Below are positions 1-6,929 of a stretch of DNA of 17,870 nucleotides, piece by piece. Source of the stretch: Candidatus Elulimicrobium sp. (GTDB taxonomy: Bacteria > Patescibacteriota > Minisyncoccia > Moranbacterales > UBA9337); contig DYKS01000011.1 in the NCBI GenBank assembly GCA_020722485.1, positions 1 to 17,870 on the forward strand, read 5' to 3'. Within the stretch, counting starts at the first letter, position 1, and every line of letters begins with the position of its first letter. The notes beneath the pieces were generated by a model. It was not told the DNA's origin. It saw only the letters and a program-made list of their open reading frames with translations, and ran no database searches. A program made the position numbers and the translations under genes.

Positions 1-124
1 CAAGTTTTCATTTTAACTTTTTTTGTGTCATTAGTTAGATAAAAATTATGGCGCGTATAATGAGATATATAAGGCAACACTTTGAAAATCAAAAATATAA
101 TTGTTTAAGTGATAATGAAAAAAA

Positions 125-300
125 TATTCGGAATCTGCTTGTAATAAAAAGGACTGGATTCTTGCTGGAGTTTAACCTTGTGAAAATGAGGGCGGGAAAT
201 GATAATAGAGAAATAAAAACTAGATTCCCGCTTTCGCAGGAATGACATAAGAACACGGGAATAACAAATAGAAATAATAAGTCAAAAATGTAAATAACGC
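125..300 (-). repeat. Dispersed repeat, copy 1 (left edge), with ATTCCC-N8-type palindrome
   Basis: The 1-330 stretch holds no credible gene. Its core is a repeat also found in inverted orientation at 16814-17007. Shared blocks on the minus strand are GTTATTCCCGTGTT (near 255-270), a 20-bp palindrome at 224-243, AATCCAGTCCTTTTTATT (near 143-160) and AGATTCCG (near 128-136). As minus-strand RNA the palindrome folds into an 8-bp stem (one G-U pair) closed by a GAAA tetraloop and is followed by CTAGTTTTTA, so it could also end transcription coming from the SnoaL-like gene. The end at 281-300 loosely matches the terminal motif of the other copies (A-TTTAC...TTTGAC). Positions 1-120 are AT-rich with nothing else recognisable. 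The 65-codon plus-strand reading frame here is repeat sequence and is not called. Confidence 0.7.
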
Positions 301-330
301 AGTGAAATCTAACAAATAAAACTAAAAAAT

Positions 331-771
331 TTACTTTGCAATAGGAACAAAAGAAGAATGATGCTGAATTATCCTCCATATTCCGTCCCGATTGCTTTTG
401 CGCCAAATAAAAGTATGGCGCGCTTTCAAGGTTTCCTTCCCGTTTTTCCCTTCCACTTCAAAATCATAGTGGCCGCCATGGCTAAAAGCTCTGTCTCCTA
501 AAATTTGCAATCCTTCGCGAACTATTTTCCCTGTCGGTTTTTTCGCCAGAAAATGAATAAAATATTTTTCCACTCCCGCGCGATTCTGAACGATTTCTCC
601 CGACATTGTCGGCAGAAAAACCAAACTTTCCCCCGGCGCATAATCTTCGTATTCATAGAGATCGGCCACCTTTTGCGGATCGCCGCTTAACAAAGCTTTT
701 GCCCAACAAGCAAAATTTTCTTGCAGTATTTTTTCCCAAAAAAGAACATCTGTTGTTTTTTGTTTCTTCAT
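331..771 (-). CDS. CaMKII association-domain / SnoaL-like (NTF2-fold) protein
   Basis: This 146-residue soluble protein has no signal peptide or membrane segment. The pattern fits the NTF2-like family related to the calcium/calmodulin-dependent kinase II association domain (SgcJ/EcaC, DUF4440 type). Visible traits are an N-terminal helix with ADLY (residues 36-39), FLPTMSGEI (52-60), an E-KYF-HFLAKKP-G block (68-81), ILGDRA-SHG (90-99) and a closing strand with W-R-IIQHHSSFVP (132-143); HHSS-P is characteristic of this family. Members are small dimeric or oligomeric barrels and some bind small ligands or have isomerase-like activity; no substrate can be read from the sequence. It lies 140 bp downstream of atpC on the same strand. 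It has the only strong Shine-Dalgarno in the window (779-785), which suggests its own translation control. Family assignment is fairly safe; function is unknown. Confidence 0.85.
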   Translation of the reverse strand: MKKQKTTDVLFWEKILQENFACWAKALLSGDPQKVADLYEYEDYAPGESLVFLPTMSGEIVQNRAGVEKYFIHFLAKKPTGKIVREGLQILGDRAFSHGGHYDFEVEGKNGKETLKARHTFIWRKSNRDGIWRIIQHHSSFVPIAK

Positions 772-778
772 TCACACA

Positions 779-785
779 CTCCTTT
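779..785 (-). promoter_or_regulatory. Strong Shine-Dalgarno (AAAGGAG) of the SnoaL-like gene
   Basis: On the minus strand AAAGGAG lies 7 nt before the ATG at 769-771. It fixes the start of this gene and stands out because the other genes of the window start without a comparable site. A short palindrome, TTGTCTGACAA (829-839), lies about 60 bp further upstream and could be an operator, but nothing else supports that. Confidence 0.7.
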
Positions 786-911
786 CTTTTTATTATTTTT
801 ATTCCCTTCTTTGTAAGAATTACCATCGTTGTCTGACAAAAAATTGAGAAATACAAATAATGCTTTGGTTTCTTACATTTTATTTAAAAAATCTTTTTGT
901 CTTTTTATCCG

Positions 912-1340
912 TCAAAATCCTTTTTTGGACAAATATCTTTTCGCTACCCGAATTCGCGCTAGCTCTTTTTCTAAAGTCGCCGCCACCGACGCGTACTCCT
1001 CTTCATCCAAAGTGATTCTTTGTTGTTTAATATTTTCCGCCCGTTGCCGCGCTTCTTCTGCTCGTTTCAAATCTATTTCCTCTGCGCGTTCCGCCGTATC
1101 CGCTAAAACAATCAGCTGATTGTCATTAAATTCTATAAAACCGCCAGAAACTGCCAATTCAGATATTTCATCTTTTTTCTTAATTATTATTTCTCCCGGT
1201 TTCAAAGAAGCGATATACGAACGATGATTAGGTAAAATAGTAACTTCTCCATCCGTCACCGACAATGTAGCCTGATAAATTTCATCTTCATAAACAATCC
1301 TCTCCGGCGTAACTATTTTGAATTTTATTAGTGTAGCCAT
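912..1340 (-). CDS. atpC: F1Fo ATP synthase epsilon subunit
   Basis: This 142-residue epsilon subunit is part of the central stalk of F1 and couples gamma rotation to c-ring rotation; its C-terminal helices can inhibit ATP hydrolysis. The N-terminal beta-sandwich (about 1-85) shows IVTPERIVYEDEI, the VTDGEVTILPNH turn and a GGFIEF-DNQLIVLADTAE strand pair. A full two-helix C-terminal domain follows (about 88-140, rich in Glu, Arg and Ala), so the regulatory arm is retained. Length is normal for the family. The start ATG lies 11 bp after atpD with no Shine-Dalgarno, as usual in this operon. It is the last subunit gene. No terminator hairpin was seen after it, so read-through into the SnoaL-like gene is possible. 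Confidence 0.97.
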   Translation of the reverse strand: MATLIKFKIVTPERIVYEDEIYQATLSVTDGEVTILPNHRSYIASLKPGEIIIKKKDEISELAVSGGFIEFNDNQLIVLADTAERAEEIDLKRAEEARQRAENIKQQRITLDEEEYASVAATLEKELARIRVAKRYLSKKGF

Positions 1341-1351
1341 AAATTTTATTC

Positions 1352-2755
1352 TTATTTTTTCTTAACTTCTTCTATTGTCCCTTTCATATAAAATTCTTGT
1401 TCCGCCACATCATCCAATTCTCCATTCAAAATCTTTTGAAAACCGCGAATAGTATCCGCTAATTTTACATATTTTCCCGGCACACCCGTAAATTGTTCCG
1501 CCACAAAAAATGGCTGGGAAAGAAATTTCTGAATTTTACGAGCGCGAGAAACAATTATTTTATCTTCGTCAGAAAGTTCTTCCATTCCTAAAATAGCGAT
1601 AATGTCCTGTAAATCTTTATATCTTTGCAAAACTTTTTGCACTTCGCGCGCGATTTCATAATGTTCTTCTCCTATTAAGTTAGGATCTAAAATAGTAGAA
1701 GTGGAATCCAATGGATCCACTGCGGGATAAATTCCCAACTCGGATAAACCGCGAGACAACACCACCGTGGAATCCAAATGTCCGAAAGTAGTTGCCGGCG
1801 CCGGATCGGTTAAATCATCAGCCGGAACATACACGGCCTGAACGGAAGTAACCGAACCTTTGCGAGTAGATGTAATTCTTTCTTGGAGTCGACCCATTTC
1901 TTCCGCCAAAGTCGGTTGATAGCCTACCGCCGAGGGAATACGTCCCAATAACGCCGAAACTTCGCTGCCAGCTTGCGTAAAACGAAAAATATTGTCAATA
2001 AAAAGTAGCGTGTCTTTGCCTTCACGGTCGCGAAAATATTCCGCCATCGTTAAAGCTGACAAAGCTACTCGTTGACGAGCTCCTGGCGGTTCATTCATTT
2101 GTCCAAACACCAAAGCGGTTTTATTTAACACGCCCGAATTTTTCATTTCGTGATATAAATCATTGCCTTCTCGAGTGCGTTCCCCTACACCGGCAAAAAT
2201 GGAATATCCTCCATGCTCTTGAGCAATATTGCGAATAAGCTCTTGGATTACAACTGTTTTTCCCACTCCCGCGCCGCCGAAAAGTCCAACTTTGCCTCCC
2301 TTAATAAAAGGACAAATGAGATCAATCACCTTAATTCCCGTTTCCAAAATTTCCGTTTGAGTAGATTGCTCTTTGAAAGGAGGCGCTTCTCGATGGATAG
2401 GATTTTTTTCATTTGTCGTCACTTCTCCTTGTCCGTCGACTGGCTCCCCCAAAAGATTAAACATCCGTCCCAAAATTTTTTCTCCGACCGGAACTAAAAT
2501 AGGCGCGCCGGTATTCAAGACTTCCATACCGCGTCTAAGTCCATCGGTGGAACCCATAGACACGGAACGAATTTTTCCTCCGCCTAAATGCTGAGCGGTT
2601 TCCAATACCAATTTATCAACAGGCGCTTCTCCATTTGAATTTTCTTTTTTCAAAAGTGAAACTTCCAAAGCGTCATAAATTTTCGGCAATTTGCCGTTAA
2701 ACTGAACATCTACCACCGGACCAATTACTTGAATAATTTTACCAGTATTTGCCAT
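1352..2755 (-). CDS. atpD: F1Fo ATP synthase beta subunit
   Basis: This 467-residue catalytic subunit carries out ATP synthesis and hydrolysis in the alpha3beta3 hexamer. Seen: an N-terminal beta-barrel (GKIIQVIGPVVDVQF), the P-loop GGAGVGKT (160-167), GERTREGNDL with the catalytic Glu at about 192, the Walker B segment LLFIDNIFRF, PSAVGYQPTLAEEMG, the TDPAPATTF adenine region, and a DELSEED-like loop written EELSDED near the C terminus. Length and motifs are ordinary and no key residue is missing. It lies between atpG and atpC. The 57-bp gap to atpG contains a (TTA)10 microsatellite, and no Shine-Dalgarno precedes the ATG at 2753-2755. The family call is certain. Confidence 0.99.
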   Translation of the reverse strand: MANTGKIIQVIGPVVDVQFNGKLPKIYDALEVSLLKKENSNGEAPVDKLVLETAQHLGGGKIRSVSMGSTDGLRRGMEVLNTGAPILVPVGEKILGRMFNLLGEPVDGQGEVTTNEKNPIHREAPPFKEQSTQTEILETGIKVIDLICPFIKGGKVGLFGGAGVGKTVVIQELIRNIAQEHGGYSIFAGVGERTREGNDLYHEMKNSGVLNKTALVFGQMNEPPGARQRVALSALTMAEYFRDREGKDTLLFIDNIFRFTQAGSEVSALLGRIPSAVGYQPTLAEEMGRLQERITSTRKGSVTSVQAVYVPADDLTDPAPATTFGHLDSTVVLSRGLSELGIYPAVDPLDSTSTILDPNLIGEEHYEIAREVQKVLQRYKDLQDIIAILGMEELSDEDKIIVSRARKIQKFLSQPFFVAEQFTGVPGKYVKLADTIRGFQKILNGELDDVAEQEFYMKGTIEEVKKK

Positions 2756-2780
2756 ATATTTTTTAAAATTATATTTATTG

Positions 2781-2810
2781 ATAATAATAATAATAATAAT
2801 AATAATAATA
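2781..2810. repeat. Trinucleotide microsatellite (ATA)10
   Basis: Ten uninterrupted ATA units (TAT/TTA on the coding strand) occupy most of the 57-bp spacer between the atpG stop at 2813 and the atpD start at 2755. Such tracts change length by slippage. Here a change would alter the spacing before atpD but not a reading frame. Confidence 0.95.
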
Positions 2811-2812
2811 TT

Positions 2813-3778
2813 TTATCGATCATCTCCCAATGCCGCTCTTCCAGCAGAAATTTCTGCGATTTCTTGAGTAATTTTCATTTGGCGAATTTGGTTATACGCC
2901 AAAGTCAATTCTTTTGCCATTTCATCGGCGGCTTCCGTCGCGTTTCTCATCGCCATCATCCGCGCTGATTCTTTAGACGCGTTGGATTCTAAAATAGCAT
3001 GATATATTTGCGTTTCAATTAAACGAGGAAAAATATGAGTCAATACTTGCTCTGGCGAAGGTTCGACTTTGTATTCTCTCTTGGGAATTTTCAATTCTTG
3101 ATTTTCATTGTGCTTACCCATTTCGCGAATTTGTTTTTCCAAATCTAACTTAGAAAAAGGTAAAATTTGTCTCACCTTCGGCTTCTGTATCAAAGTAGAA
3201 ACATAATCAGTATATACTATTACCACCTTATCGCACTTTCCAGAAAGATATTCCTCGATAACAATTTTAGACAAAGGACGTACACTTTCCATTTTGGGTA
3301 AATAAGTTAGTTCAGGAAAAGAAGCAATAATATTTTTCCTCCATCTTTTTAATAAAATTTCTCCTTTTCTTCCCACTGTTACAAAATTTATTTTTAAATC
3401 TTCATTCTTTACCATGGATTCTATTTTTCTATCTCCGCTTCTATTGATTTTCAAGTTTTCCGGATTTTCAATTTCTTCTTTTACTTTTTTAATAATTTGA
3501 CTATTAAAAGAACCGCACAATCCACGATTGGAAGTGATCACTACCAATAAAATATTTTTAACCGGACGAACATTAAGCAACCCATAGTCATAATTGGCGA
3601 AAGCGCGAGAAAGATTATTTAAGACACTCCAAGCGCTATAAACATACGGGCGAATTCTCAAAACACTTTCCACCGACTTTTTCATTTTAGCGGCGGAAAC
3701 CATCTCCATCGCTCTCGTAATTTTACCTGTGTTTTGAATAGATTTTATACGTCTTTTAATTTCTTTGTCTGAATCCAT
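2813..3778 (-). CDS. atpG: F1Fo ATP synthase gamma subunit, with a charged insertion
   Basis: This is the 321-residue rotor shaft subunit. Its N- and C-terminal helices form the coiled coil inside alpha3beta3. Seen: IKRRIKSIQNTGKITRAMEMVSAAKM (residues 7-32), the Rossmann-like core with ITSNRGLCGSFN (81-92) and VTVGRKG (133-139), and the C-terminal helix with ES-ARMMAMRNATEAADEM and AEISAGRAAL. Typical bacterial gammas have about 285-290 residues. The excess lies mainly at about 103-130, a Lys/Glu/Asn-rich segment between the first core strand-helix unit and the next strand, so it projects from the globular part rather than the shaft. It lies 173 bp downstream of atpA; that gap holds a solo repeat terminus. 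There is no Shine-Dalgarno. Confidence 0.97.
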   Translation of the reverse strand: MDSDKEIKRRIKSIQNTGKITRAMEMVSAAKMKKSVESVLRIRPYVYSAWSVLNNLSRAFANYDYGLLNVRPVKNILLVVITSNRGLCGSFNSQIIKKVKEEIENPENLKINRSGDRKIESMVKNEDLKINFVTVGRKGEILLKRWRKNIIASFPELTYLPKMESVRPLSKIVIEEYLSGKCDKVVIVYTDYVSTLIQKPKVRQILPFSKLDLEKQIREMGKHNENQELKIPKREYKVEPSPEQVLTHIFPRLIETQIYHAILESNASKESARMMAMRNATEAADEMAKELTLAYNQIRQMKITQEIAEISAGRAALGDDR

Positions 3779-3880
3779 ATAATAATTTTCTAAAACAAAC
3801 TAAAACCAAATAATCTCAATATTTCAATTTATAATTATAAAAAAATTTTTGTAATTTTAAATTTGCTTATTGAATATTAA

Positions 3881-3925
3881 TTAAAACTTACACATTTGAC
3901 GAGAAAATTACACTTTTTTATATCA
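3881..3925 (+). repeat. Solo terminus of the dispersed repeat inside the atp operon
   Basis: The first 20 bp (3881-3900) match 16818-16837 at 17 of 20 positions, and all three differences are transitions. The match continues more loosely through an AAAATTAYACTTTT block. It lies in the 173-bp gap between atpA and atpG, which otherwise is AT-rich with no gene. No second terminus is visible here, so this may be a relic of an element or a conserved intergenic signal. Confidence 0.6.
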
Positions 3926-3951
3926 TTTTTATCTTATTTTTTAATTATCAG

Positions 3952-5472
3952 TTATTCTTGATTTATTTCTTTAAATTCTTTAATTATCATTTGTAATTCT
4001 TTAGATATCTCGTCTGTTAATTCTTTTTTTTCGACGATAGTTTTCAAGATTTCCGAACGAGAAGATTTCATATATTTATGAAACTTATCTTCCCAGTCCT
4101 TTATTTTTTCTACCGGAACATCATCAAGCATCCCTTGAGTCAGAGCGTAAAGAATAGCGACTTGATTTTCCACCGGAACCGGATCGTATTGTTTTTGCTT
4201 TAAAATTTCCACCGTTCTCTTCCCTCTTTCAATTTGCTGCCGGGTTTTCTCGTCCAAATCCGATCCAAATTGAGCAAAAGCTTCCAATTCCCGAAACTGC
4301 GCCAAATCTAACCGCAATTTACCCGCCACTTTTTTCATCGCTTTAATTTGCGCGGAAGATCCCACGCGAGAAACAGAAAGACCGACATTTAAAGCCGGAC
4401 GAATACCTTTGTAAAACAAATCTGTTTCCAAATAAATTTGTCCATCTGTAATGGAAATAACATTGGTAGGTATATAAGCGGAAACATCTCCGGCTTGAGT
4501 TTCAATGATCGGCAACGCCGTCAAAGAACCGCCGCCAAAATCACTGTTTAATTTAGCGCTTCGTTCCAAAAGACGAGAATGAAGATAAAAAATATCGCCA
4601 GGATAAGCTTCTCGTCCCGGCGGACGACGCAAAATTAAAGAAATTTGCCTATAAGCCCAAGCATGTTTGGAAAGATCATCATAAATTACCAACACATCTT
4701 TGCCTTGATCCATAAAATATTCTCCAACAGCACAACCAGAATAAGGAGCAATAAAAGAAAAAGACGTCGGATCGCTAGCGCCAGCTACTACTATAATAGT
4801 ATAATCCAGCGCTCCTCTTTTTTTCAGTTCGGAAACAATACGAGCAATTTTGGACTCTTTTTGACCTATTGCCACATAAACGCAAATCACATCTTGACCT
4901 TTTTGGTTAATAATAGTGTCAATAGCGATGGCTGTTTTACCAGTTTGGCGATCGCCAATAATCAATTCTCGCTGACCTCTTCCAATAGGAATCATCGCGT
5001 CAATAGCCTTGATTCCGGTTTGTAATGGTTGATTTACTGATTGGCGAGTAATTACTCCCGGCGCGATTTTTTCAATAGGATAAAATTTTTGAGTTTTTAT
5101 TTCTTCTCCGCCATCAATCGCTTGCCCTAAAGGATTTATTACTCTGCCAATCATATTCTCTCCAACCGGCACCGAAAGAATACGACCAATCGCTTTTACT
5201 GTATCGCCCTCTTTAATGTTTTCGTATTCACCCAAAATCATCGCGCCTACTTGATCCTCTTCCAGATTAAGCGCCACTCCATAAACAGTCTCCGCGTTAT
5301 TTTCTCCCGAAGAAAACTCCAACATTTCAGAAGCCATCACCTCACTTAATCCTTCCACGCGCGCCACGCCATCACTTACTTCCAAAACGGTTCCGATTTT
5401 TTCAGCTTTGGTTTTAGTTTCTAAATTTTCTATTTGCCTTTTTAATTGTTCAATGATATAATCTTTGTTCAT
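3952..5472 (-). CDS. atpA: F1Fo ATP synthase alpha subunit
   Basis: This 506-residue non-catalytic nucleotide-binding subunit alternates with beta in F1. Seen: the N-terminal helix that anchors delta (about 1-20), the barrel with GTVLEVSDGVARVEGL, the P-loop GDRQTGKT (173-180), IYDDLSKHAWAYRQISLILRRPPGREAYPGD-type sequence, and the SVSRVGSSAQ segment carrying the arginine that reaches the beta catalytic site. Length and motifs are typical. The start ATG at 5470-5472 fits the family start (MNKDYIIEQL). It lies 69 bp after atpH and 173 bp before atpG. No Shine-Dalgarno is visible. The assignment is certain. Confidence 0.99.
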   Translation of the reverse strand: MNKDYIIEQLKRQIENLETKTKAEKIGTVLEVSDGVARVEGLSEVMASEMLEFSSGENNAETVYGVALNLEEDQVGAMILGEYENIKEGDTVKAIGRILSVPVGENMIGRVINPLGQAIDGGEEIKTQKFYPIEKIAPGVITRQSVNQPLQTGIKAIDAMIPIGRGQRELIIGDRQTGKTAIAIDTIINQKGQDVICVYVAIGQKESKIARIVSELKKRGALDYTIIVVAGASDPTSFSFIAPYSGCAVGEYFMDQGKDVLVIYDDLSKHAWAYRQISLILRRPPGREAYPGDIFYLHSRLLERSAKLNSDFGGGSLTALPIIETQAGDVSAYIPTNVISITDGQIYLETDLFYKGIRPALNVGLSVSRVGSSAQIKAMKKVAGKLRLDLAQFRELEAFAQFGSDLDEKTRQQIERGKRTVEILKQKQYDPVPVENQVAILYALTQGMLDDVPVEKIKDWEDKFHKYMKSSRSEILKTIVEKKELTDEISKELQMIIKEFKEINQE

Positions 5473-5541
5473 AATTTATTGATAACCGGCAATAAATAAT
5501 TTATTATTTAATTTATCCGTCATTTTATTGTTTGCTAATTT

Positions 5542-5940
5542 TTATCGCATCGCTTTTTTTAATTCCCTCAATTTTCTCGCCACGCTTCCGTCCCAAATTT
5601 CATTCTCTGTTTTAATAATAATTCCTCCTTTGATATTTTCATCAATAATATTTTCCAAAACCGCTTCTTTTGCTTGATATTTTTTCTTGATAAATTTTTC
5701 CACTTGCTCTCTTGTTGTTTGATCGATGCCGCTTTTGGTAATAACTTGAACTTGGACAATCGCGTTTTCTTTATTGTAAATCGCCACAAACTTTTTAATA
5801 ATCGCTTCCAATAATTTTAAATGACCATTATCTTTTAACTTGTTGAAAAATTGAACAACCACGCGATCAATCTCATCAGCGCTTTTTCCAACGGTTAATT
5901 CGAACAAAGTTTGAGCGTATTGTTTACTTGAAATTTTCAC
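5542..5940 (-). CDS. atpH: F1Fo ATP synthase delta subunit, short form
   Basis: The delta subunit is the peripheral-stalk cap that joins alpha/beta to the b subunits. The C-terminal module is clear: ENIIDENIKGGIIIKTENEIWDGSV followed by a basic helix matches the family's GG-hydrophobic-DGS signature. The N-terminal helical domain begins SSKQYAQTLFEL. The protein has only about 132 residues where about 175-180 are usual, and the deficit lies in the middle of the N-terminal six-helix bundle. The start is uncertain. A TTG at 5953-5955, directly against the atpF stop, would add five residues; the GTG at 5938-5940 gives the family-like MKISSKQYAQ and is preferred. Neither has a Shine-Dalgarno. Short deltas fit a reduced genome. 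Confidence 0.9.
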   Translation of the reverse strand: MKISSKQYAQTLFELTVGKSADEIDRVVVQFFNKLKDNGHLKLLEAIIKKFVAIYNKENAIVQVQVITKSGIDQTTREQVEKFIKKKYQAKEAVLENIIDENIKGGIIIKTENEIWDGSVARKLRELKKAMR

Positions 5941-5955
5941 AAAATTTATTGTCAA

Positions 5956-6447
5956 TTACAGATTATTAACCACTTTCTTTATTATTTCTTTATCTTTATT
6001 TTCGTTAATTTTTTCTCCGATCGCTTTTTCCGTTGCCAATAATATTAAATCCGCCACTTCTTGCTTGACATCGGAAAGCATTTTTCTTTTTTCTTCCGCT
6101 AGTTCTTTTTTGGCGTCAATGATTATTTTTTCCGCTTGTTTCCTGGATTCAGTGATAATAATTTCTCCGTTCTTAATCGCTTGAGCTTCGGATTTACGAA
6201 TAATTTGATCCGCTTCTTTACGAGCTTTCAATAAAATTTTTTTTTCCTTCTTCTCTATTTCTTGTAATTTTTTTTCAGCCGCTTCAGCGTCCGCCAATCC
6301 CCGCTCAATTTTTTTTCTTCTTTCTTCCAACACCTTTAAAATTGGACTGAAAGCGAACCTTTTCAACACATAAAAAAGCACGAAGAAATTGATTATCTGC
6401 GCTAATAATAATTTTCCGTTTATGCCTAAATTGTTCAACAAATCCAT
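5956..6447 (-). CDS. atpF: F1Fo ATP synthase b subunit
   Basis: This 163-residue peripheral stalk subunit has one N-terminal membrane helix (about 12-32, LLLAQIINFFVLFYVLKRF), then the conserved FSPILKVLEERRKKIERGL turn and a long, highly charged helix (to about 145) that dimerises and reaches delta. Length and layout are typical. A single b gene is seen, with no b-prime, so a homodimer is expected. It follows atpE after a 201-bp spacer that contains two hairpins and a GGAGG located about 35 nt upstream of the ATG, too far for ordinary initiation. It abuts atpH. Confidence 0.96.
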   Translation of the reverse strand: MDLLNNLGINGKLLLAQIINFFVLFYVLKRFAFSPILKVLEERRKKIERGLADAEAAEKKLQEIEKKEKKILLKARKEADQIIRKSEAQAIKNGEIIITESRKQAEKIIIDAKKELAEEKRKMLSDVKQEVADLILLATEKAIGEKINENKDKEIIKKVVNNL

Positions 6448-6482
6448 ATTAATTTAATTTACCCGCAAATTTAAAAATATTA

Positions 6483-6507
6483 CCTCCAATTCACGAGCGC
6501 GCGAATT
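6483..6507 (-). promoter_or_regulatory. Hairpin plus distant GGAGG upstream of atpF
   Basis: On the minus strand an 8-bp stem (AATTCGCG / CGTGAATT, one G-U pair, loop CGCT; 6488-6507) is followed by TGGAGG (GGAGG at 6483-6487). The GGAGG is about 35 nt from the atpF ATG and no ATG/GTG/TTG start lies at normal distance from it. It may be a structured standby site or processing site in the atpE-atpF spacer. Confidence 0.45.
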
Positions 6508-6583
6508 TTTTAAACTGATTACTTCGCGAATTTGTAAATTTGTTATTTTGATTTATATTTATACACTCACAGATATTTAAACA

Positions 6584-6605
6584 CTGATCAAACTCCAATG
6601 ATCAG
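6584..6605 (-). other. Perfect 7-bp hairpin downstream of atpE
   Basis: CTGATCA and TGATCAG are separated by 8 nt (TTGGAGTT on the minus strand) about 44 bp after the atpE stop. No U-run follows, so it does not look like a terminator. A 3' stabiliser of the atpE message or a processing signal is possible. Confidence 0.5.
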
Positions 6606-6648
6606 AATAATTTTCGCTTTTCACTGTTTTCCAATACTGCTTATCCAA

Positions 6649-6915
6649 TTAAACAAATTTGATAATCAACGCCACCACCAAAGCATAAATCGCAATAGCT
6701 TCGGTAAAAGCGATAGCCAAAATCATCGCCGTTTGAATCTTGGCTGTCGCCTCCGGATTGCGTCCAATCGCTTCCATCGCTTTGGACGCTAAAATACCGA
6801 TACCTAAACCGGGTCCAAGCGCGCCCACTCCCATAACGATCGCCGCCGCTATGGATTTAGCCGCCTCCATATTTTGCGTCAAACCTTCTGCCACTGCTTT
6901 TGTTTCTTCTGTCAT
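6649..6915 (-). CDS. atpE: F1Fo ATP synthase c subunit (proton-type)
   Basis: This is the 88-residue proteolipid of the rotor ring. Helix 1 (about 20-48) has the GxGxG pattern GALGPGLGIG, the polar loop is GRNPEA (51-56), and helix 2 (about 60-86) carries the ion carboxylate Glu72 in FTEAIAIY. Sodium-type rings have Gln in helix 1 and Ser/Thr after the Glu. Here these places are Ile39, Ala73 and Ile74, so proton coupling is inferred. The N terminus has about 20 polar residues before helix 1, with MTEETKAVAE as the visible start. The gene stands between two long spacers (158 bp from atpB, 201 bp to atpF), each with inverted repeats, consistent with separate control of this high-copy subunit. 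Confidence 0.97.
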   Translation of the reverse strand: MTEETKAVAEGLTQNMEAAKSIAAAIVMGVGALGPGLGIGILASKAMEAIGRNPEATAKIQTAMILAIAFTEAIAIYALVVALIIKFV

Positions 6916-6929
6916 AAATTTAGTTTTCA

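Noticed and set aside
48..245. 65-codon plus-strand reading frame at the left edge
   Set aside because: It runs through the dispersed repeat and its palindrome, has no Shine-Dalgarno or promoter and resembles no protein. The similar frame at 16712-16951 in the second copy has the same origin.
829..839. TTGTCTGACAA palindrome as an operator
   Set aside because: It is a single short site with no second copy near a promoter and no regulator gene in the window.
829..1119. 96-codon plus-strand reading frame over atpC
   Set aside because: It is antisense to the clear epsilon subunit gene and has no family features. Other plus-strand frames across the atp genes are the same kind of shadow.
3834..3839. 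TATAAT upstream of atpG as an internal promoter
   Set aside because: The hexamer is perfect on the minus strand, but no acceptable -35 lies 16-18 bp upstream and the region is so AT-rich that chance matches are expected.
5941..5955. TTG start of atpH at 5953-5955
   Set aside because: It adds MTINF before a family-like start and has no Shine-Dalgarno. The GTG at 5938-5940 was preferred, but the point is not settled.
6649..6915. Sodium-coupled c ring
   Set aside because: The sodium ligand set (Gln in helix 1, Ser/Thr after the Glu) is replaced by Ile39, Ala73 and Ile74. Only the Glu needed for protons remains.
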